Shown here: positions 1 to 9,078 of the stretch, in pieces
Numbering within the stretch: the stretch's first letter is position 1
Layout of the letters: each line of letters opens with the position of its first letter
NCBI RefSeq assembly: GCF_003852525.1
Contig: NZ_QAJL01000003.1
Span: 122,508 to 186,507, forward strand
Direction of reading: 5' to 3'
From: Pedobacter sp. KBW06
GTDB lineage: Bacteria > Bacteroidota > Bacteroidia > Sphingobacteriales > Sphingobacteriaceae
Length of the DNA stretch: 64,000 nucleotides
The notes under the pieces: model-generated
Seen by the model: the letters and a program-made list of their open reading frames with translations, nothing else
The model's database searches: none
Told to the model about the DNA's origin: nothing
Program-made: the position numbers and the translations under genes

Positions 1-612
1 ATACAACAGCAATATTTCCGTCTCCCTTTTTGTGAGTCTTGGTTTCTCCGACTTGCGCCAGATATGGCTTGTCAGATCCAGCTCCCAAATTTCATTAGTG
101 CCCTGTTTATAGATACGAATATTGCCCGCATTTTTATGATGCGAAATAGAAACGACACACATCGCCTTCCACATCTTTCCCTCGCTGGTCAGAAACAAGG
201 GGGTAAGTTTATGATTGATCAGCACAGGAATCCCATCTTTACGCACCAAATGGAAATCATAGGTGATGCTATACTGCTTTTTCTCTTCTGCCGGCAACTT
301 TTCGAAAAAGTCAAATCCTGCATTATTGATCAGACTCAACAATTCCAAATCCTCTTGAAGTACATTCCTGAAATAGAACTCATAACCCAGTTTCAATACG
401 GTCTGAGCAGAATATCCACCTAAAAACAATGGATTTTCTGAAACGTACTCAAAAGCCATCTTCTCATAATCAATCACATATACGCTTTCGTACGTTAACC
501 GCGCAAAAGATTTTACGGCTTCTAAATAGTCCTTCTGAAGAAGGCGGTCTTCGTCTGAAATTTTCCCTACGTTATTCTTAGTAAGCAGGCTTGAATTGAT
601 GTTGTTCTTCAT
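1..612 (-). CDS. PAS-like LuxR-family transcriptional regulator (3' end outside window)
   Basis: An open frame runs from an ATG at 612 to the window edge, giving 204 residues without a stop. The first about 150 residues look like the PAS-type sensor of short Bacteroidota LuxR regulators (SVYVIDYEKMAFEYVSENP, then a FHLVRKDGIPVLINHKL strand pair). The visible end reads LTKRETEILLLY, the canonical opening of a LuxR/GerE helix-turn-helix, so the DNA-binding domain continues beyond the window. No receiver domain precedes the PAS part, so it is probably a one-component regulator with unknown ligand. It is divergent from the DUF3667 gene, and a palindrome lies between them. Confidence 0.82.
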   Translation of the reverse strand, partial: MKNNINSSLLTKNNVGKISDEDRLLQKDYLEAVKSFARLTYESVYVIDYEKMAFEYVSENPLFLGGYSAQTVLKLGYEFYFRNVLQEDLELLSLINNAGFDFFEKLPAEEKKQYSITYDFHLVRKDGIPVLINHKLTPLFLTSEGKMWKAMCVVSISHHKNAGNIRIYKQGTNEIWELDLTSHIWRKSEKPRLTKRETEILLLY

Positions 613-638
613 TTGCCAGGATGATCAGGAAGTAAATT

Positions 639-652
639 TACACTAAAGTGTA
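639..652. promoter_or_regulatory. Palindrome between divergent regulator and DUF3667 gene
   Basis: TACACT-AA-AGTGTA, two perfect 6-bp arms around AA, lies 27 bases from the regulator start and about 50 bases from the DUF3667 start. This is a typical place for an operator used by a divergently transcribed regulator. Binding is inferred, not shown. Confidence 0.4.
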
Positions 653-700
653 GTCTTTGAGAATATTTTTGTTTTGACTTTTGCAAAAACCAATCCTTGT

Positions 701-1477
701 ATGATGATGAACCCTGATCTGGTCATGACCACAACGAATTGCCTAAACTGCAAAAAGCCTGTCGATGGTAATTTTTGCTGCAATTGCGGTCAGCCGCTAA
801 AGACTAAAAGAGTTGACAAACATTATATCCTGCACGAAATTCAGCACATCCTACATTTTGAAAAGGGCATCTTATATACCGTAAAAGAGCTACTCATCAG
901 ACCCGGGCAAAGCATAAAAGAATTCATTACAGCGAACAGAAGCCGGTTGGTAAAGCCAATTATATTTATCATCGTCTGCTCTTTAATATACAGCATGATC
1001 GATCATTTCTTTCATATTGAAGAAGGATACGTTGGCCATCAGTACACACAAAAAGGCGCAACAGCTTACATTTCCCACTGGATTCAAAATCATTATGGTT
1101 ATGCAAATATCATCATGGGCCTGTTTATCGCCTTTTGGCTAAAACTGTTTTTCGGAAAGAGCGGCTATAATTTTTTCGAAATACTAATCCTCCTGTGTTT
1201 TGTGATGGGGATGGGAATGCTGGTATCTTCTGTTTTTGCAGTTTTCGAAGGATTGACCAAATTAAAAGTGAAGGCCATTTCGGACCTAACAAGCGTCCTC
1301 TATTGCGTATGGGCAATCGGACGGTTTTTCGATCAAAAGAAAGTAAAAAGCTATCTAAAAGTACTGCTTTGCTACCTGTTAGGAATGTCCGTTTTTATTA
1401 TTTTAGCGAAGCTTTTGGGTTTCATCATTGACAGCGTCCCTGCTTACATTGGTTTGATCAATTACATTACATTTTAA
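701..1477 (+). CDS. DUF3667-type membrane protein with N-terminal zinc ribbon
   Basis: About 258 residues. The N-terminus carries two CxxC pairs (CLNC and CCNCGQ, about residues 15-31) that form a zinc ribbon. It is followed by a basic amphipathic segment with the family-like VKELLIRPGQSIKEFI stretch, then about four to five hydrophobic helices. This arrangement matches DUF3667 proteins of Bacteroidota, whose function is not established. An upstream TTG at 674 is also in frame; I prefer the ATG cluster at 701-707 (or 725) because the preceding residues look non-coding. It is followed at once by a hairpin terminator. Confidence 0.8.
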   Translation: MMMNPDLVMTTTNCLNCKKPVDGNFCCNCGQPLKTKRVDKHYILHEIQHILHFEKGILYTVKELLIRPGQSIKEFITANRSRLVKPIIFIIVCSLIYSMIDHFFHIEEGYVGHQYTQKGATAYISHWIQNHYGYANIIMGLFIAFWLKLFFGKSGYNFFEILILLCFVMGMGMLVSSVFAVFEGLTKLKVKAISDLTSVLYCVWAIGRFFDQKKVKSYLKVLLCYLLGMSVFIILAKLLGFIIDSVPAYIGLINYITF

Positions 1478-1505
1478 TAAAGGCAATACTGACCATTGCC
1501 TTTAT
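1477..1505. terminator. Hairpin terminator between convergent genes
   Basis: ATAAAGGCAAT, a 7-base loop, then ATTGCCTTTAT: an 11-bp perfect stem overlapping the DUF3667 stop codon. A short T-rich stretch lies on either side, so it could serve both the DUF3667 gene and the susD end at 1556. Confidence 0.6.
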
Positions 1506-1555
1506 CATCCTGATTTATTCAAGAGGTCAGTTCTTCAGCTTGCGTAAATCCCCCG

Positions 1556-3256
1556 TTAATTTCCGGCACCGAAATTCGGACTGTTTTTATCAAACCATAA
1601 ACGCTGGCTGCTCAGGACCTGTAATTCCTTGTTTCCTGGTGTAAATCCCTGTTCTTGCTGTGCTTTAAGCCAGTTCTCATTGTTGGTACCCACTGGTGGT
1701 TCATCCAGGGCATACCTTCTTGGAATGGGCTCGTTCCAGGTATTTCTTGCGTAGTAGGCCGAATTATTTTTTGGATAACCCGTTCTTCTGCAAAAAGTAA
1801 AAGCTTCATTTGCCAAGCGGTAAAAATTAAGGTATTCCTGAATGTAAATTCTTTCCAGGTCGTTACTTCCGTTAAATTTAATGCCCGGCTGGTTCAGATA
1901 AGCCGCTATTTCGGCATCTCCGCTACCTTCAAATCCGGTCGTAGAAACGGCATTGACCGCGATCTTATTCATCGTTTTTATGGAAGAAGTGACCCCTTTC
2001 TTATACCAGTCTTCGGCAGTCCCTTTCGTGTCAAACCCGGCACCATAGCCCTTTTGAATAAATTCTGCGATATAAAAACAGGTTTCCGCATAAGTAACCA
2101 TATAATCCAGCAGCTTTCCGGTGGTATTGCTGCCATAGCGTGGTGCAAAAAACTTCTTATTGATGGTGCTCATCAGTTTATAAGAAACCGATGCGTTTAC
2201 CGGAAAAGGGTTCTTATAATAGGTGGCTACCGCAGGATCCGTAGTCCAGTCGGCGGGACCTCCCTGATACATGATCAAAGGATCATTTAAATTGATAAAA
2301 GAAGGAAGGGTTTTGCCGTTCGCAATGAGCACATCCTTAAAGTTGCCCAGCAGTTCATTCGGACTGAAATAAATTTTCAGGCGGGGATCATTGTTTGCTT
2401 TCAGAAAATTGACAATCGAGGATGTCCCAAATCTCGGACTTCTGTAATCGATGTCATTCCCGATAGGATTGTGCTCCGGTTTATCGTAAACAAATTGTGC
2501 CAGGTCATCATTATCAATTGGCCCTGCTGCATCTGTCATCACCTCTTTAAAAATCCTTTTGCTGATTTCTACATCCTGTTTCTCGTAACGCACGGCAATC
2601 CGGAGCTTCAGTGTATTCGCCAGTTTTGCCCAGCTGGACCAGTTATTCTTGTAGAAGAAGTCTGCAGAACCAAAATTTACCTGATCGCTCCCTCCTGCTT
2701 TTAAATCAGCCAATGCAGCATCGAGTTCCTTGAGCCAGGTATCGTACAATGTTTTCTGGTTATCGTACACAGGTTTAAAGTTGTTGTCCGTCCGGCCTTG
2801 TATCGCCTGAAGATAAGGGATCGAGCCATTCATATCCGTCACTTTCAAGCCGTGTAAAATCTGGACGATATACGTAACCGCGTTGATGTTTTTATAACGT
2901 TCTTTGTCCCCTTTCGTGGCTACCTCATTTCTGATTGCAAAAAGGTTCGGCAGAATGCCATTGTAATAGGTCCGGTAGCGGCTGTTTATATTGGTAGATA
3001 ATTCATAGGGATCAGTGGTCAGGTGCTGGGTATAGCGCAGCAATTGCTCGAGATTTTCCCAAACCCATTCTGTACCCTGGTAACTTTCCAGGTTTTCTAC
3101 AGAATAGCTGAACAGCGCATTGATATCCGGTTTGGTAACTACACTTGGATTGGTATTCGTTTCTGCAAAGTTCTTTTTACAGGAGACATTGCATAAAATA
3201 AAACCGGACAGTAAAACGATGACCAGTTTATTGGTGATATGATTGATGTGGTTCAT
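1556..3256 (-). CDS. SusD/RagB-like outer-membrane nutrient-binding lipoprotein
   Basis: 566 residues. A signal peptide ends in a lipobox (NVSC, Cys26), so the mature protein is expected to be lipidated and surface exposed. The body begins with the NP(S)-rich segment and TPR-like helices of SusD-type proteins, and resembles the SusD_2 branch (YTQHLTTDP region, TDMNGSIPY, FYKNNWSSWAKLANTLKLRIA motifs). It lies 23 bases downstream of the SusC-like gene on the same strand, forming the classic SusCD pair in which SusD acts as the lid over the SusC barrel. No glycosidase or peptidase is adjacent, so the ligand is unknown. Confidence 0.92.
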   Translation of the reverse strand: MNHINHITNKLVIVLLSGFILCNVSCKKNFAETNTNPSVVTKPDINALFSYSVENLESYQGTEWVWENLEQLLRYTQHLTTDPYELSTNINSRYRTYYNGILPNLFAIRNEVATKGDKERYKNINAVTYIVQILHGLKVTDMNGSIPYLQAIQGRTDNNFKPVYDNQKTLYDTWLKELDAALADLKAGGSDQVNFGSADFFYKNNWSSWAKLANTLKLRIAVRYEKQDVEISKRIFKEVMTDAAGPIDNDDLAQFVYDKPEHNPIGNDIDYRSPRFGTSSIVNFLKANNDPRLKIYFSPNELLGNFKDVLIANGKTLPSFINLNDPLIMYQGGPADWTTDPAVATYYKNPFPVNASVSYKLMSTINKKFFAPRYGSNTTGKLLDYMVTYAETCFYIAEFIQKGYGAGFDTKGTAEDWYKKGVTSSIKTMNKIAVNAVSTTGFEGSGDAEIAAYLNQPGIKFNGSNDLERIYIQEYLNFYRLANEAFTFCRRTGYPKNNSAYYARNTWNEPIPRRYALDEPPVGTNNENWLKAQQEQGFTPGNKELQVLSSQRLWFDKNSPNFGAGN

Positions 3257-3279
3257 AACCTTTTTTTTAGAATGATAAA

Positions 3280-6200
3280 TTAAAATCCAGCTTTTAGTGT
3301 CAGGCCAAAATAGCGCGTCATAGGAGGCACAAAGCCATCTTCCCGGTTCACCGATGTCTTGGTGGTGCTGTTTGAGGCCGGGTTGATGTGGTTTGGCAAA
3401 GAGTTGTACAGATAGAAAAGATCTCTTCCAATGAGGCTGATGCCCAGATTATTTAGCTTCAGTTTAGCTGCAAAAGCCTGGGAAAACTGATAATTTAAAG
3501 CGACCTGCCTCAACGATACCCAGGAATTTTCTACCACCCAATAATCACCTACGGCAGTAGAGAAAGAACCCAAACGGTAATTGTATTGCGGCAAATGGGT
3601 AGGTTCAACGAAGCCTTTTTCATAGGCCTCCCGATAAGTCATTCCTCCTACATTCACAATGGATTTATCTGCCTGTGTAACCGTTTGTCCATTGTCAAAA
3701 ACCCCATCCGGAATAATTCCGTCATCATAGGTTTTTCCATCATATTTACTTGTCCATACGATCCCTCCATGGTCTTTATCCCTGCCTTGCAGCGAGCTTT
3801 CAAAAATCCCCGTATGTGTGCCATAACGCTGAGAAGTGACCACCATGTCTCCGCCAACTTTGGCATCTACCAAAATATTCAGCGAGAAACCTTTATAACG
3901 GAAAGTATTGTCTATGCTGCTGCGGAATTTCGCGTTGATATCCCCCACATCCTGCCATTCGTTACTCCGTTGCGGAAAGGCTGCACGGGCATCAGAGCGC
4001 CAGGCCAAAACGGTTTTACCGTTATTAGGACTTGCAACCGGATTTCCATTGGCATCGGTAGCCTGAAAACTTTTGGAATGAATCTTAGTGCGGATGATCC
4101 CATAGGCACCACCAACTTTTGCAAATGGAATCTGGTCGTTGTTGGCATCCCCTTCATTCTGTAAAGCGTAATAATCGATATCACCATAAAGTGCGATGAT
4201 CTTGTTCCGGTTGCGGGAATAGGTTAAGGTCGTGTTCCATTCAAAATTACCCGTTTTAACAGGAGTTCCTGTCAGGCTCAGCTCTATCCCTGAATTTTGA
4301 ATATTCCCGGCATTTACCAAAATATTATTTACCCCCGTCTCCGGTGCGGCAGGGATATAAGTCCCCTGGTTTTTATTATTGTCGATATAATACGTGGCAT
4401 CCAGCCCCAACCTGTTTTTAAAGAACTTCAGTTCTGCCCCGATCTCTTTACCTATTTTACGTAAAGGCTTGATATTTTTATCAATCGCGAAGCTCTGTCC
4501 GTTTGCATCAACCAGATAGGTAAGCATCGGGTTGTTATTTCCGCCAGCGGTAGAAAATCCGGTCAGGCGATATCCGGGATTGATTACAAAAGCATCAACA
4601 TCACCACCCAGCACGGTTAAATTGCTCCTTAACTTACCAAAGCTAAACCATTGCGGCAGCTTAAATGTTTCCGAAAATATCCAGGATAAACTTACGGCCG
4701 GATAGCTAAAAAACGGATTTCCGGTTCCATTGGTGTAGACTAAAGCCGAGGACCAGTCGCCCCGATAAGTCGCCTGCAGGTACAATTGATTTTTATAGGA
4801 GAAGTCGGCACTGGCATAAATGGAATTGAATGTTTTTCTGGCCCCCGTCCCTCCTGTCGAAATTTGTGGTTTTCTCGAGTTGTCCAGGAAATAATTGGCC
4901 GGAAAAACCAATCCCCCATCTGTCTGCGCATCACTTAAAGTTTGGGTATATCCCTGAATTTCTCCCCCTACAAATCCGTTAAAGCTGAAATCCTTAGTGA
5001 TTTCTTTATTAAACATGGCCATCATTTTCAAAAAATAGCTCTGTTTATTTTTTTGTATCAACTGATACCTGCCTCCGCTTACATTATCAGAACCCGTAAA
5101 ATTATATCCCTGTCCTAATTCCTTACTTTCATTTTTAGTATTCAGGTTGATAAAATTACCTTCTGCCTGTACACTCACCCAGTCTTTAAGCTTTGCATTG
5201 ATCGTTAACCGGCCCCGAACCATTTGTTCGTTCTGATAATAGTTATTTTCAAATAACCTGAACCAGTAATCCGCTCCCGGGACAAAATTGGTTTCTGCAG
5301 GATCATATACTTTAGGCACGCCACCCAGGCTGCTGGTATATTTTGCCTGTTGCATCCAGTATTTTGTGTCGTAATTTCTCGGAAAGATCCAGATATAATT
5401 ATTCAGGCCCAGGTTAGGCGGATTTTCACCACGAAGTGCGGAATAATCCACGCCGGCATCCACATTAATTGCATCATTGATTTTATAGGTAGACCTCAGG
5501 GAAAACGCATTCTTATTCAGCTTATTTCTCAGGTTAAAGCCTTCCGACTGGTTGCGGGAATAGGAGAACCTAAAAGTTGCCTTTTCCGTACCTCCATCAA
5601 TGGCAATATTTGTCAGGTATCCTTTACCCGTTTGAAAAGCATCCAGGTAATTATTGGGCACTGCCTTATAGGTAGTCATCGTGCCATCATAGTTCAACAC
5701 CTGTTGGTTTGCAAAGCGCGGTCCCCAGTTTTCCAGTTCCCGGTTTTTCTGAGGATCAATATAGGGTTGTCCGCCCGCGTTTGTGGGAAAAACTTTAGTT
5801 TCCCAATCCTGACCGGTTTTATAGCCCGGATCTCTGGTATCTGTAAAGAAATTACCTACCGTACCCCCACCAAACTCATTTTGAAAATCCGGCCCTCTGT
5901 AGGGCTGCTGAATGTTGAAAGACTGGGATACTGAGATGCCCAGGCCCTTATTTAGTTTTCCTTTTTTAGTGGTGATCAAGACCACCCCATTTATTGCCCT
6001 CAGGCCATATAATGCAGCAGCGGAGGACCCCTTTAAGATAGATACACTCTCAAAATCGTCCATATTCAGGTTCTTAATGTCGTTCCCGAAATCCCTTGCC
6101 CCGGTTGAAACGTCGTTATCAATAATCACCCCGTCCACTACAAAAATAGGCTGATTGTTGGTGCCAAACGTAGAATTTCCCCTGATGAGGATTCTGGCGT

Positions 6201-6684
6201 TTCCAGCCAGGCCACCCGCACTTTGATCGATACTCACCCCTGTAGCCTTCCCCTGCAAAGCATTTATAGGATTAACTTCATTCGTACTGGAAAGGTCTGA
6301 GCCCTTGATCTCCGTAATGGCATAACCCAGGTTCCGCTTTTCCTTTTTTATCCCCAGGGCTGTCACCACCACTTCGCCTAAAGACTGGGCGTCTTCATTC
6401 AGTGTTACATTCAACGTAGCCGATGCCCCAACGATCACTTCTTTGGAGATTAAGCCCACGGAGCTGAAAATTAAAGTACTTCCTTGTTTAACATTAATAG
6501 AAAAAGCACCATTCGCGTCACTTGATGTGGCGTTCCTGCTGCCTTTTTCCGTGACGCTTACCCCTGGAACGGGTTGTCCGGACTGATCGGTTATTTTTCC
6601 TTTGATGGTGTTCTGAGCAAATGTAGAAAGTGCTAAGAAACAAAACAGCAAAACGCTGAGGCATTTAATGTACAGTGGTTTCAT
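3280..6684 (-). CDS. SusC/RagA-family TonB-linked outer-membrane transporter
   Basis: 1134 residues. The signal peptide ends at about residue 23 (STFA|Q). It is followed by a carboxypeptidase-regulatory-like beta domain (about 24-105, with ITDQSGQPVPGVSV), the SusC hallmark LGEVVVTALG, the plug domain (about 110-240, with IRGNSTFG and VLITTKKG) and a long 22-strand barrel ending in an aromatic C-terminus (MTRYFGLTLKAGF). It imports a large ligand in TonB-dependent fashion together with the SusD partner downstream. No FecI/FecR pair and no hydrolase is nearby. The 254 bases upstream, to 6938, hold no gene. Confidence 0.95.
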   Translation of the reverse strand: MKPLYIKCLSVLLFCFLALSTFAQNTIKGKITDQSGQPVPGVSVTEKGSRNATSSDANGAFSINVKQGSTLIFSSVGLISKEVIVGASATLNVTLNEDAQSLGEVVVTALGIKKEKRNLGYAITEIKGSDLSSTNEVNPINALQGKATGVSIDQSAGGLAGNARILIRGNSTFGTNNQPIFVVDGVIIDNDVSTGARDFGNDIKNLNMDDFESVSILKGSSAAALYGLRAINGVVLITTKKGKLNKGLGISVSQSFNIQQPYRGPDFQNEFGGGTVGNFFTDTRDPGYKTGQDWETKVFPTNAGGQPYIDPQKNRELENWGPRFANQQVLNYDGTMTTYKAVPNNYLDAFQTGKGYLTNIAIDGGTEKATFRFSYSRNQSEGFNLRNKLNKNAFSLRSTYKINDAINVDAGVDYSALRGENPPNLGLNNYIWIFPRNYDTKYWMQQAKYTSSLGGVPKVYDPAETNFVPGADYWFRLFENNYYQNEQMVRGRLTINAKLKDWVSVQAEGNFINLNTKNESKELGQGYNFTGSDNVSGGRYQLIQKNKQSYFLKMMAMFNKEITKDFSFNGFVGGEIQGYTQTLSDAQTDGGLVFPANYFLDNSRKPQISTGGTGARKTFNSIYASADFSYKNQLYLQATYRGDWSSALVYTNGTGNPFFSYPAVSLSWIFSETFKLPQWFSFGKLRSNLTVLGGDVDAFVINPGYRLTGFSTAGGNNNPMLTYLVDANGQSFAIDKNIKPLRKIGKEIGAELKFFKNRLGLDATYYIDNNKNQGTYIPAAPETGVNNILVNAGNIQNSGIELSLTGTPVKTGNFEWNTTLTYSRNRNKIIALYGDIDYYALQNEGDANNDQIPFAKVGGAYGIIRTKIHSKSFQATDANGNPVASPNNGKTVLAWRSDARAAFPQRSNEWQDVGDINAKFRSSIDNTFRYKGFSLNILVDAKVGGDMVVTSQRYGTHTGIFESSLQGRDKDHGGIVWTSKYDGKTYDDGIIPDGVFDNGQTVTQADKSIVNVGGMTYREAYEKGFVEPTHLPQYNYRLGSFSTAVGDYWVVENSWVSLRQVALNYQFSQAFAAKLKLNNLGISLIGRDLFYLYNSLPNHINPASNSTTKTSVNREDGFVPPMTRYFGLTLKAGF

Positions 6685-6938
6685 ATGGTTTGGTTTAGGT
6701 TGAATTTTTTGGCGGTTTAAGCGCCCTTTCGTTGGTCTGGGTTTCTATTTCATAGGACGGAAATGTTTGGTTACTTTAATTTAGCTATTTATTTTCGAAA
6801 GTCTCCCTTAAATCGCTACACAATCGATAGCACATTTAAATGTTATTTATTTGAAAAAGACATCCAAAATCTGCTGAGGCCTCCTGCTATTGAGGTCTCA
6901 AATTGTATCTTAGCCGGAATAATATCTGTGTTAGCCCT

Positions 6939-7718
6939 ATGAAAATGAAACTGTTTCTTCTACCTATGCTTTTAACCGCTACGCTGACCGCCAATGCTCA
7001 GAATCACAGCGTCTCAAAAAAAGTAAATATTTTTGGAGATACTGTGGAGACCTACAAGGGCCCGGATGGCAGGGTCAGCGCTATCGTTACCCATTCTACC
7101 GATTTTTTTGGGAACAAGAAAAAAACGGTCACAGGGCCAAATGGGGAGAAGATCAAATCCTCCAAAAAATCAACTGATATTTTCGGGAGCGAGACCGTAG
7201 AAATTTATGATGGAAAGGGACAGGCCACCACGAGAATAAAAACTTCCACAGATGTTTTCGGAAATGAAACGAAAAGCATCAGCGATGCCCGGGGAGCGCG
7301 TAAGAGTTCCATAAAAAACACTACCGACATTTTTGGGAACAAAACCCTGTTAATTCTCAATGCAAAGGGAGGAACAACCGCTAAGATAAAAACATCAACC
7401 GATACATTTGGCAGAGAAACGAAAGAGGTGACTGGTCCTAAGGGGGAGCGCATCGGTTCGGTCAGGAAATCCAAAGATATTTTCAACCATGAAAGCATCG
7501 CCATTCGCAATAGCAAAGGACAAACCATTGCGACGATAAAAACCACCACAGATATTTTTGGGAAGGAGAAGAAAAAATTTGTCCGTCAGGATGGAAAGAG
7601 CTTATCGTCCATGAAAACGCTGAATGACGTTTTTGGAAACAGCAACACTGATGAAGAGGAAGATCCGGAGTTGATGAAGTTAGTGCAGAAATTCCTGCTG
7701 GGCCTGGAAGACTATTAA
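6939..7718 (+). CDS. Exported protein of nine 25-residue FG-D repeats
   Basis: 259 residues from ATG 6939; a TTG at 6903 is in frame but gives a poor leader. The signal peptide covers about residues 1-20 (LTATLTANA|Q). The rest is nine tandem units of exactly 25 residues, each centred on an S/T-T-D-I-F-G core, with the Gly of the core at residues 33, 58, 83, 108, 133, 158, 183 (here FN), 208 and 233. An acidic tail follows (DEEEDPEL). The pattern suggests a beta-solenoid or beta-hairpin repeat rod in the periplasm or outside. I do not recognise the family and no enzyme domain is present. It is monocistronic. Confidence 0.75.
   Translation: MKMKLFLLPMLLTATLTANAQNHSVSKKVNIFGDTVETYKGPDGRVSAIVTHSTDFFGNKKKTVTGPNGEKIKSSKKSTDIFGSETVEIYDGKGQATTRIKTSTDVFGNETKSISDARGARKSSIKNTTDIFGNKTLLILNAKGGTTAKIKTSTDTFGRETKEVTGPKGERIGSVRKSKDIFNHESIAIRNSKGQTIATIKTTTDIFGKEKKKFVRQDGKSLSSMKTLNDVFGNSNTDEEEDPELMKLVQKFLLGLEDY
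7011..7649 (+). repeat. Tandem 75-bp coding repeats (25 residues each)
   Basis: The nucleotide repeats underlie the nine protein units of the gene at 6939. Copies are diverged at DNA level but strictly in register. Odd and even units differ: units 3, 5 and 7 carry KG-[QG]-[AT]-T-rich loops followed by IKT, while units 2 and 6 carry GP-[NK]-GE-[KR]-I. The ancestral duplication unit may therefore have been 50 or 100 residues. Confidence 0.7.
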
Positions 7719-8067
7719 TTCCTGTTTCTTATTTTACAACATATTTGATCATACCGGCTTTAACCGCCAGCGGTTCATTTTTGTTCAGCGGTCGTAAAAA
7801 AGCCGTGTTCAGCTCATTACAAACTATTCCAAAAGCGATCTGTTTAAGTTCTCATTGTACTTTACAAGTTTGTAGTACAGCAGGGAAAGTGCAGGTGACT
7901 GGTCATGTCGGTGCAAAAAGCACTGATAATACTGAAATAATTATTTTAAAATTATAAAAATATAATATAATTTAGAAAATCGGTTCCTGCAGCATTTCCT
8001 GAAGCACAACTTCGCCTTCAGTTGAAAACTGCAAACTAAATTCAATGTCCCTTATAAAACAAAAATC
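7719..8067. other. Intergenic region with nested inverted repeat at 7856-7879
   Basis: No convincing gene. A frame at 7745-7957 starts without context and looks like noise. The main structure is TGTAC-TT-TACAA-GT-TTGTA-GTACA (7856-7879), a 10-bp stem with a TT bulge, suitable as a dimeric operator or an RNA hairpin about 190 bases before the methyltransferase gene. Confidence 0.4.
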
Positions 8068-8865
8068 ATGACTGATATCAATTACCTGGCGATCAATAAA
8101 CAATCCTGGAATAACAGAACGGATACCCATTTAAAATCAGCATTCTACGACCTTGATCATTTTTTAAAAGGAAAATCTTCGCTCAATGACATTGAGTTAA
8201 ATCTATTGGGCAATATTGAAGGGAAATCAATTCTACATTTACAATGCCACTTTGGTCAGGATACCATTTCGTTAAGCAAACTTGGAGCGGAAGTTACCGG
8301 AGTTGACCTTTCAGATAAAGCCATTGAAAATGCAAAACGCATCGCCGGTCAGATGAACTCCAATGCCACTTTCATTTGTTGCGACATTTACGACCTGCCC
8401 AGGCATTTAGACCAAAAATTTGATATCGTTTTCACAAGTTATGGAACAATAACCTGGCTGCCTGATCTCCGGCAGTGGGGAAAACTCATCTCGAATTACC
8501 TGAAACCCGGGGGAAGGTTCATATTTGTGGAATTCCATCCCCTGGTATGGATGTTTGACGATAATTTCGAGACCATTGCCTACAATTACTTTAATTCAGG
8601 CCCGATTGTCGAAACCGAAAGCGGAACCTATGCAGACCGGAATGCCGAAATTACACAGGAGTATGTTTGCTGGAACCATAGCATGGCTGAGGTGATCACT
8701 GGTTTAATCACGAATGAACTTGAGATCAGCGATTTCCAGGAATTCGATTATTCACCATACAACTGTTTTAACAGGACCGTCGAGTTTGAACCTAAAAAAT
8801 ATAGAATCGAACATTTGGACGATAAAATACCGATGGTCTACGCCATTGAAGCCAGGAGGAAATGA
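8068..8865 (+). CDS. Class I SAM-dependent methyltransferase
   Basis: 265 residues. The Rossmann-like methyltransferase core is clear: motif I at about residues 50-60 (ILHLQCHFGQDT in place of the usual glycine-rich loop), motif II with VTGVDLSDKAIENAKR, then a CDIYDLP strand and FTSYGTITWLPD as motif IV. The C-terminal half (FVEFHPLVWMFDD and onward) is the substrate side. The family is close to uncharacterised methyltransferases common in Bacteroidota and Firmicutes; the substrate cannot be predicted. It stands alone, 213 bases before the export cluster. Confidence 0.88.
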   Translation: MTDINYLAINKQSWNNRTDTHLKSAFYDLDHFLKGKSSLNDIELNLLGNIEGKSILHLQCHFGQDTISLSKLGAEVTGVDLSDKAIENAKRIAGQMNSNATFICCDIYDLPRHLDQKFDIVFTSYGTITWLPDLRQWGKLISNYLKPGGRFIFVEFHPLVWMFDDNFETIAYNYFNSGPIVETESGTYADRNAEITQEYVCWNHSMAEVITGLITNELEISDFQEFDYSPYNCFNRTVEFEPKKYRIEHLDDKIPMVYAIEARRK

Positions 8866-8977
8866 CGCTAAATTCTTTTCCCTATATACACAATGCACAT
8901 TCATTAAACCACTGATCAATTCCGATAGGCCGCACTGCAAGCTGTAACCCTCCGTTCAGTTTAAAACACAGTGTCCA

Positions 8978-8991
8978 CAATTGAACAATTG
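8978..8991. promoter_or_regulatory. Possible upstream activator site for the export cluster
   Basis: CAATTG-AA-CAATTG, a 14-bp doublet of palindromes, lies about 60 bases upstream of a sigma-54-like promoter. This is a usual distance for an NtrC-type enhancer. The cluster encodes its own NtrC-type regulator, so autoregulation is plausible but inferred. Confidence 0.3.
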
Positions 8992-9038
8992 AATTTTAGC
9001 CAAAAACCACAACAACCTCATTAACAGCGATTTATTTC

Positions 9039-9053
9039 TGGCATTTCGCTTGA
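9039..9053 (+). promoter_or_regulatory. Sigma-54-like -24/-12 promoter
   Basis: TGGCAT-TTCGC-TTGA matches the TGGCAC-N5-TTGC consensus with correct spacing and the -24 GG intact; the -12 element reads TTGA instead of TTGC. It lies 25 bases before the adaptor start codon and fits control by the sigma-54-dependent regulator encoded further down the same cluster. Confidence 0.5.
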
Positions 9054-9078
9054 AATACAGGATCCAAATTATTAAAAT

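Noticed and set aside
1655..2290. Plus-strand open frame of 211 codons opposite the SusD gene
   Set aside because: It lies wholly opposite a convincing SusD gene and has a low-complexity, Ile/Arg-rich composition typical of antisense frames.
3586..4164. Plus-strand open frame of 192 codons opposite the SusC gene
   Set aside because: Entirely antisense to the SusC barrel and without domain signal.
7011..7649. Possible CRISPR-like array
   Set aside because: Spacing is regular, but the repeats are in one reading frame with diverged DNA and coding bias, so they encode protein repeats.
7745..7957. Open frame of 70 codons after the repeat protein
   Set aside because: Uncertain start, no domain, and it runs through an inverted repeat; treated as intergenic.
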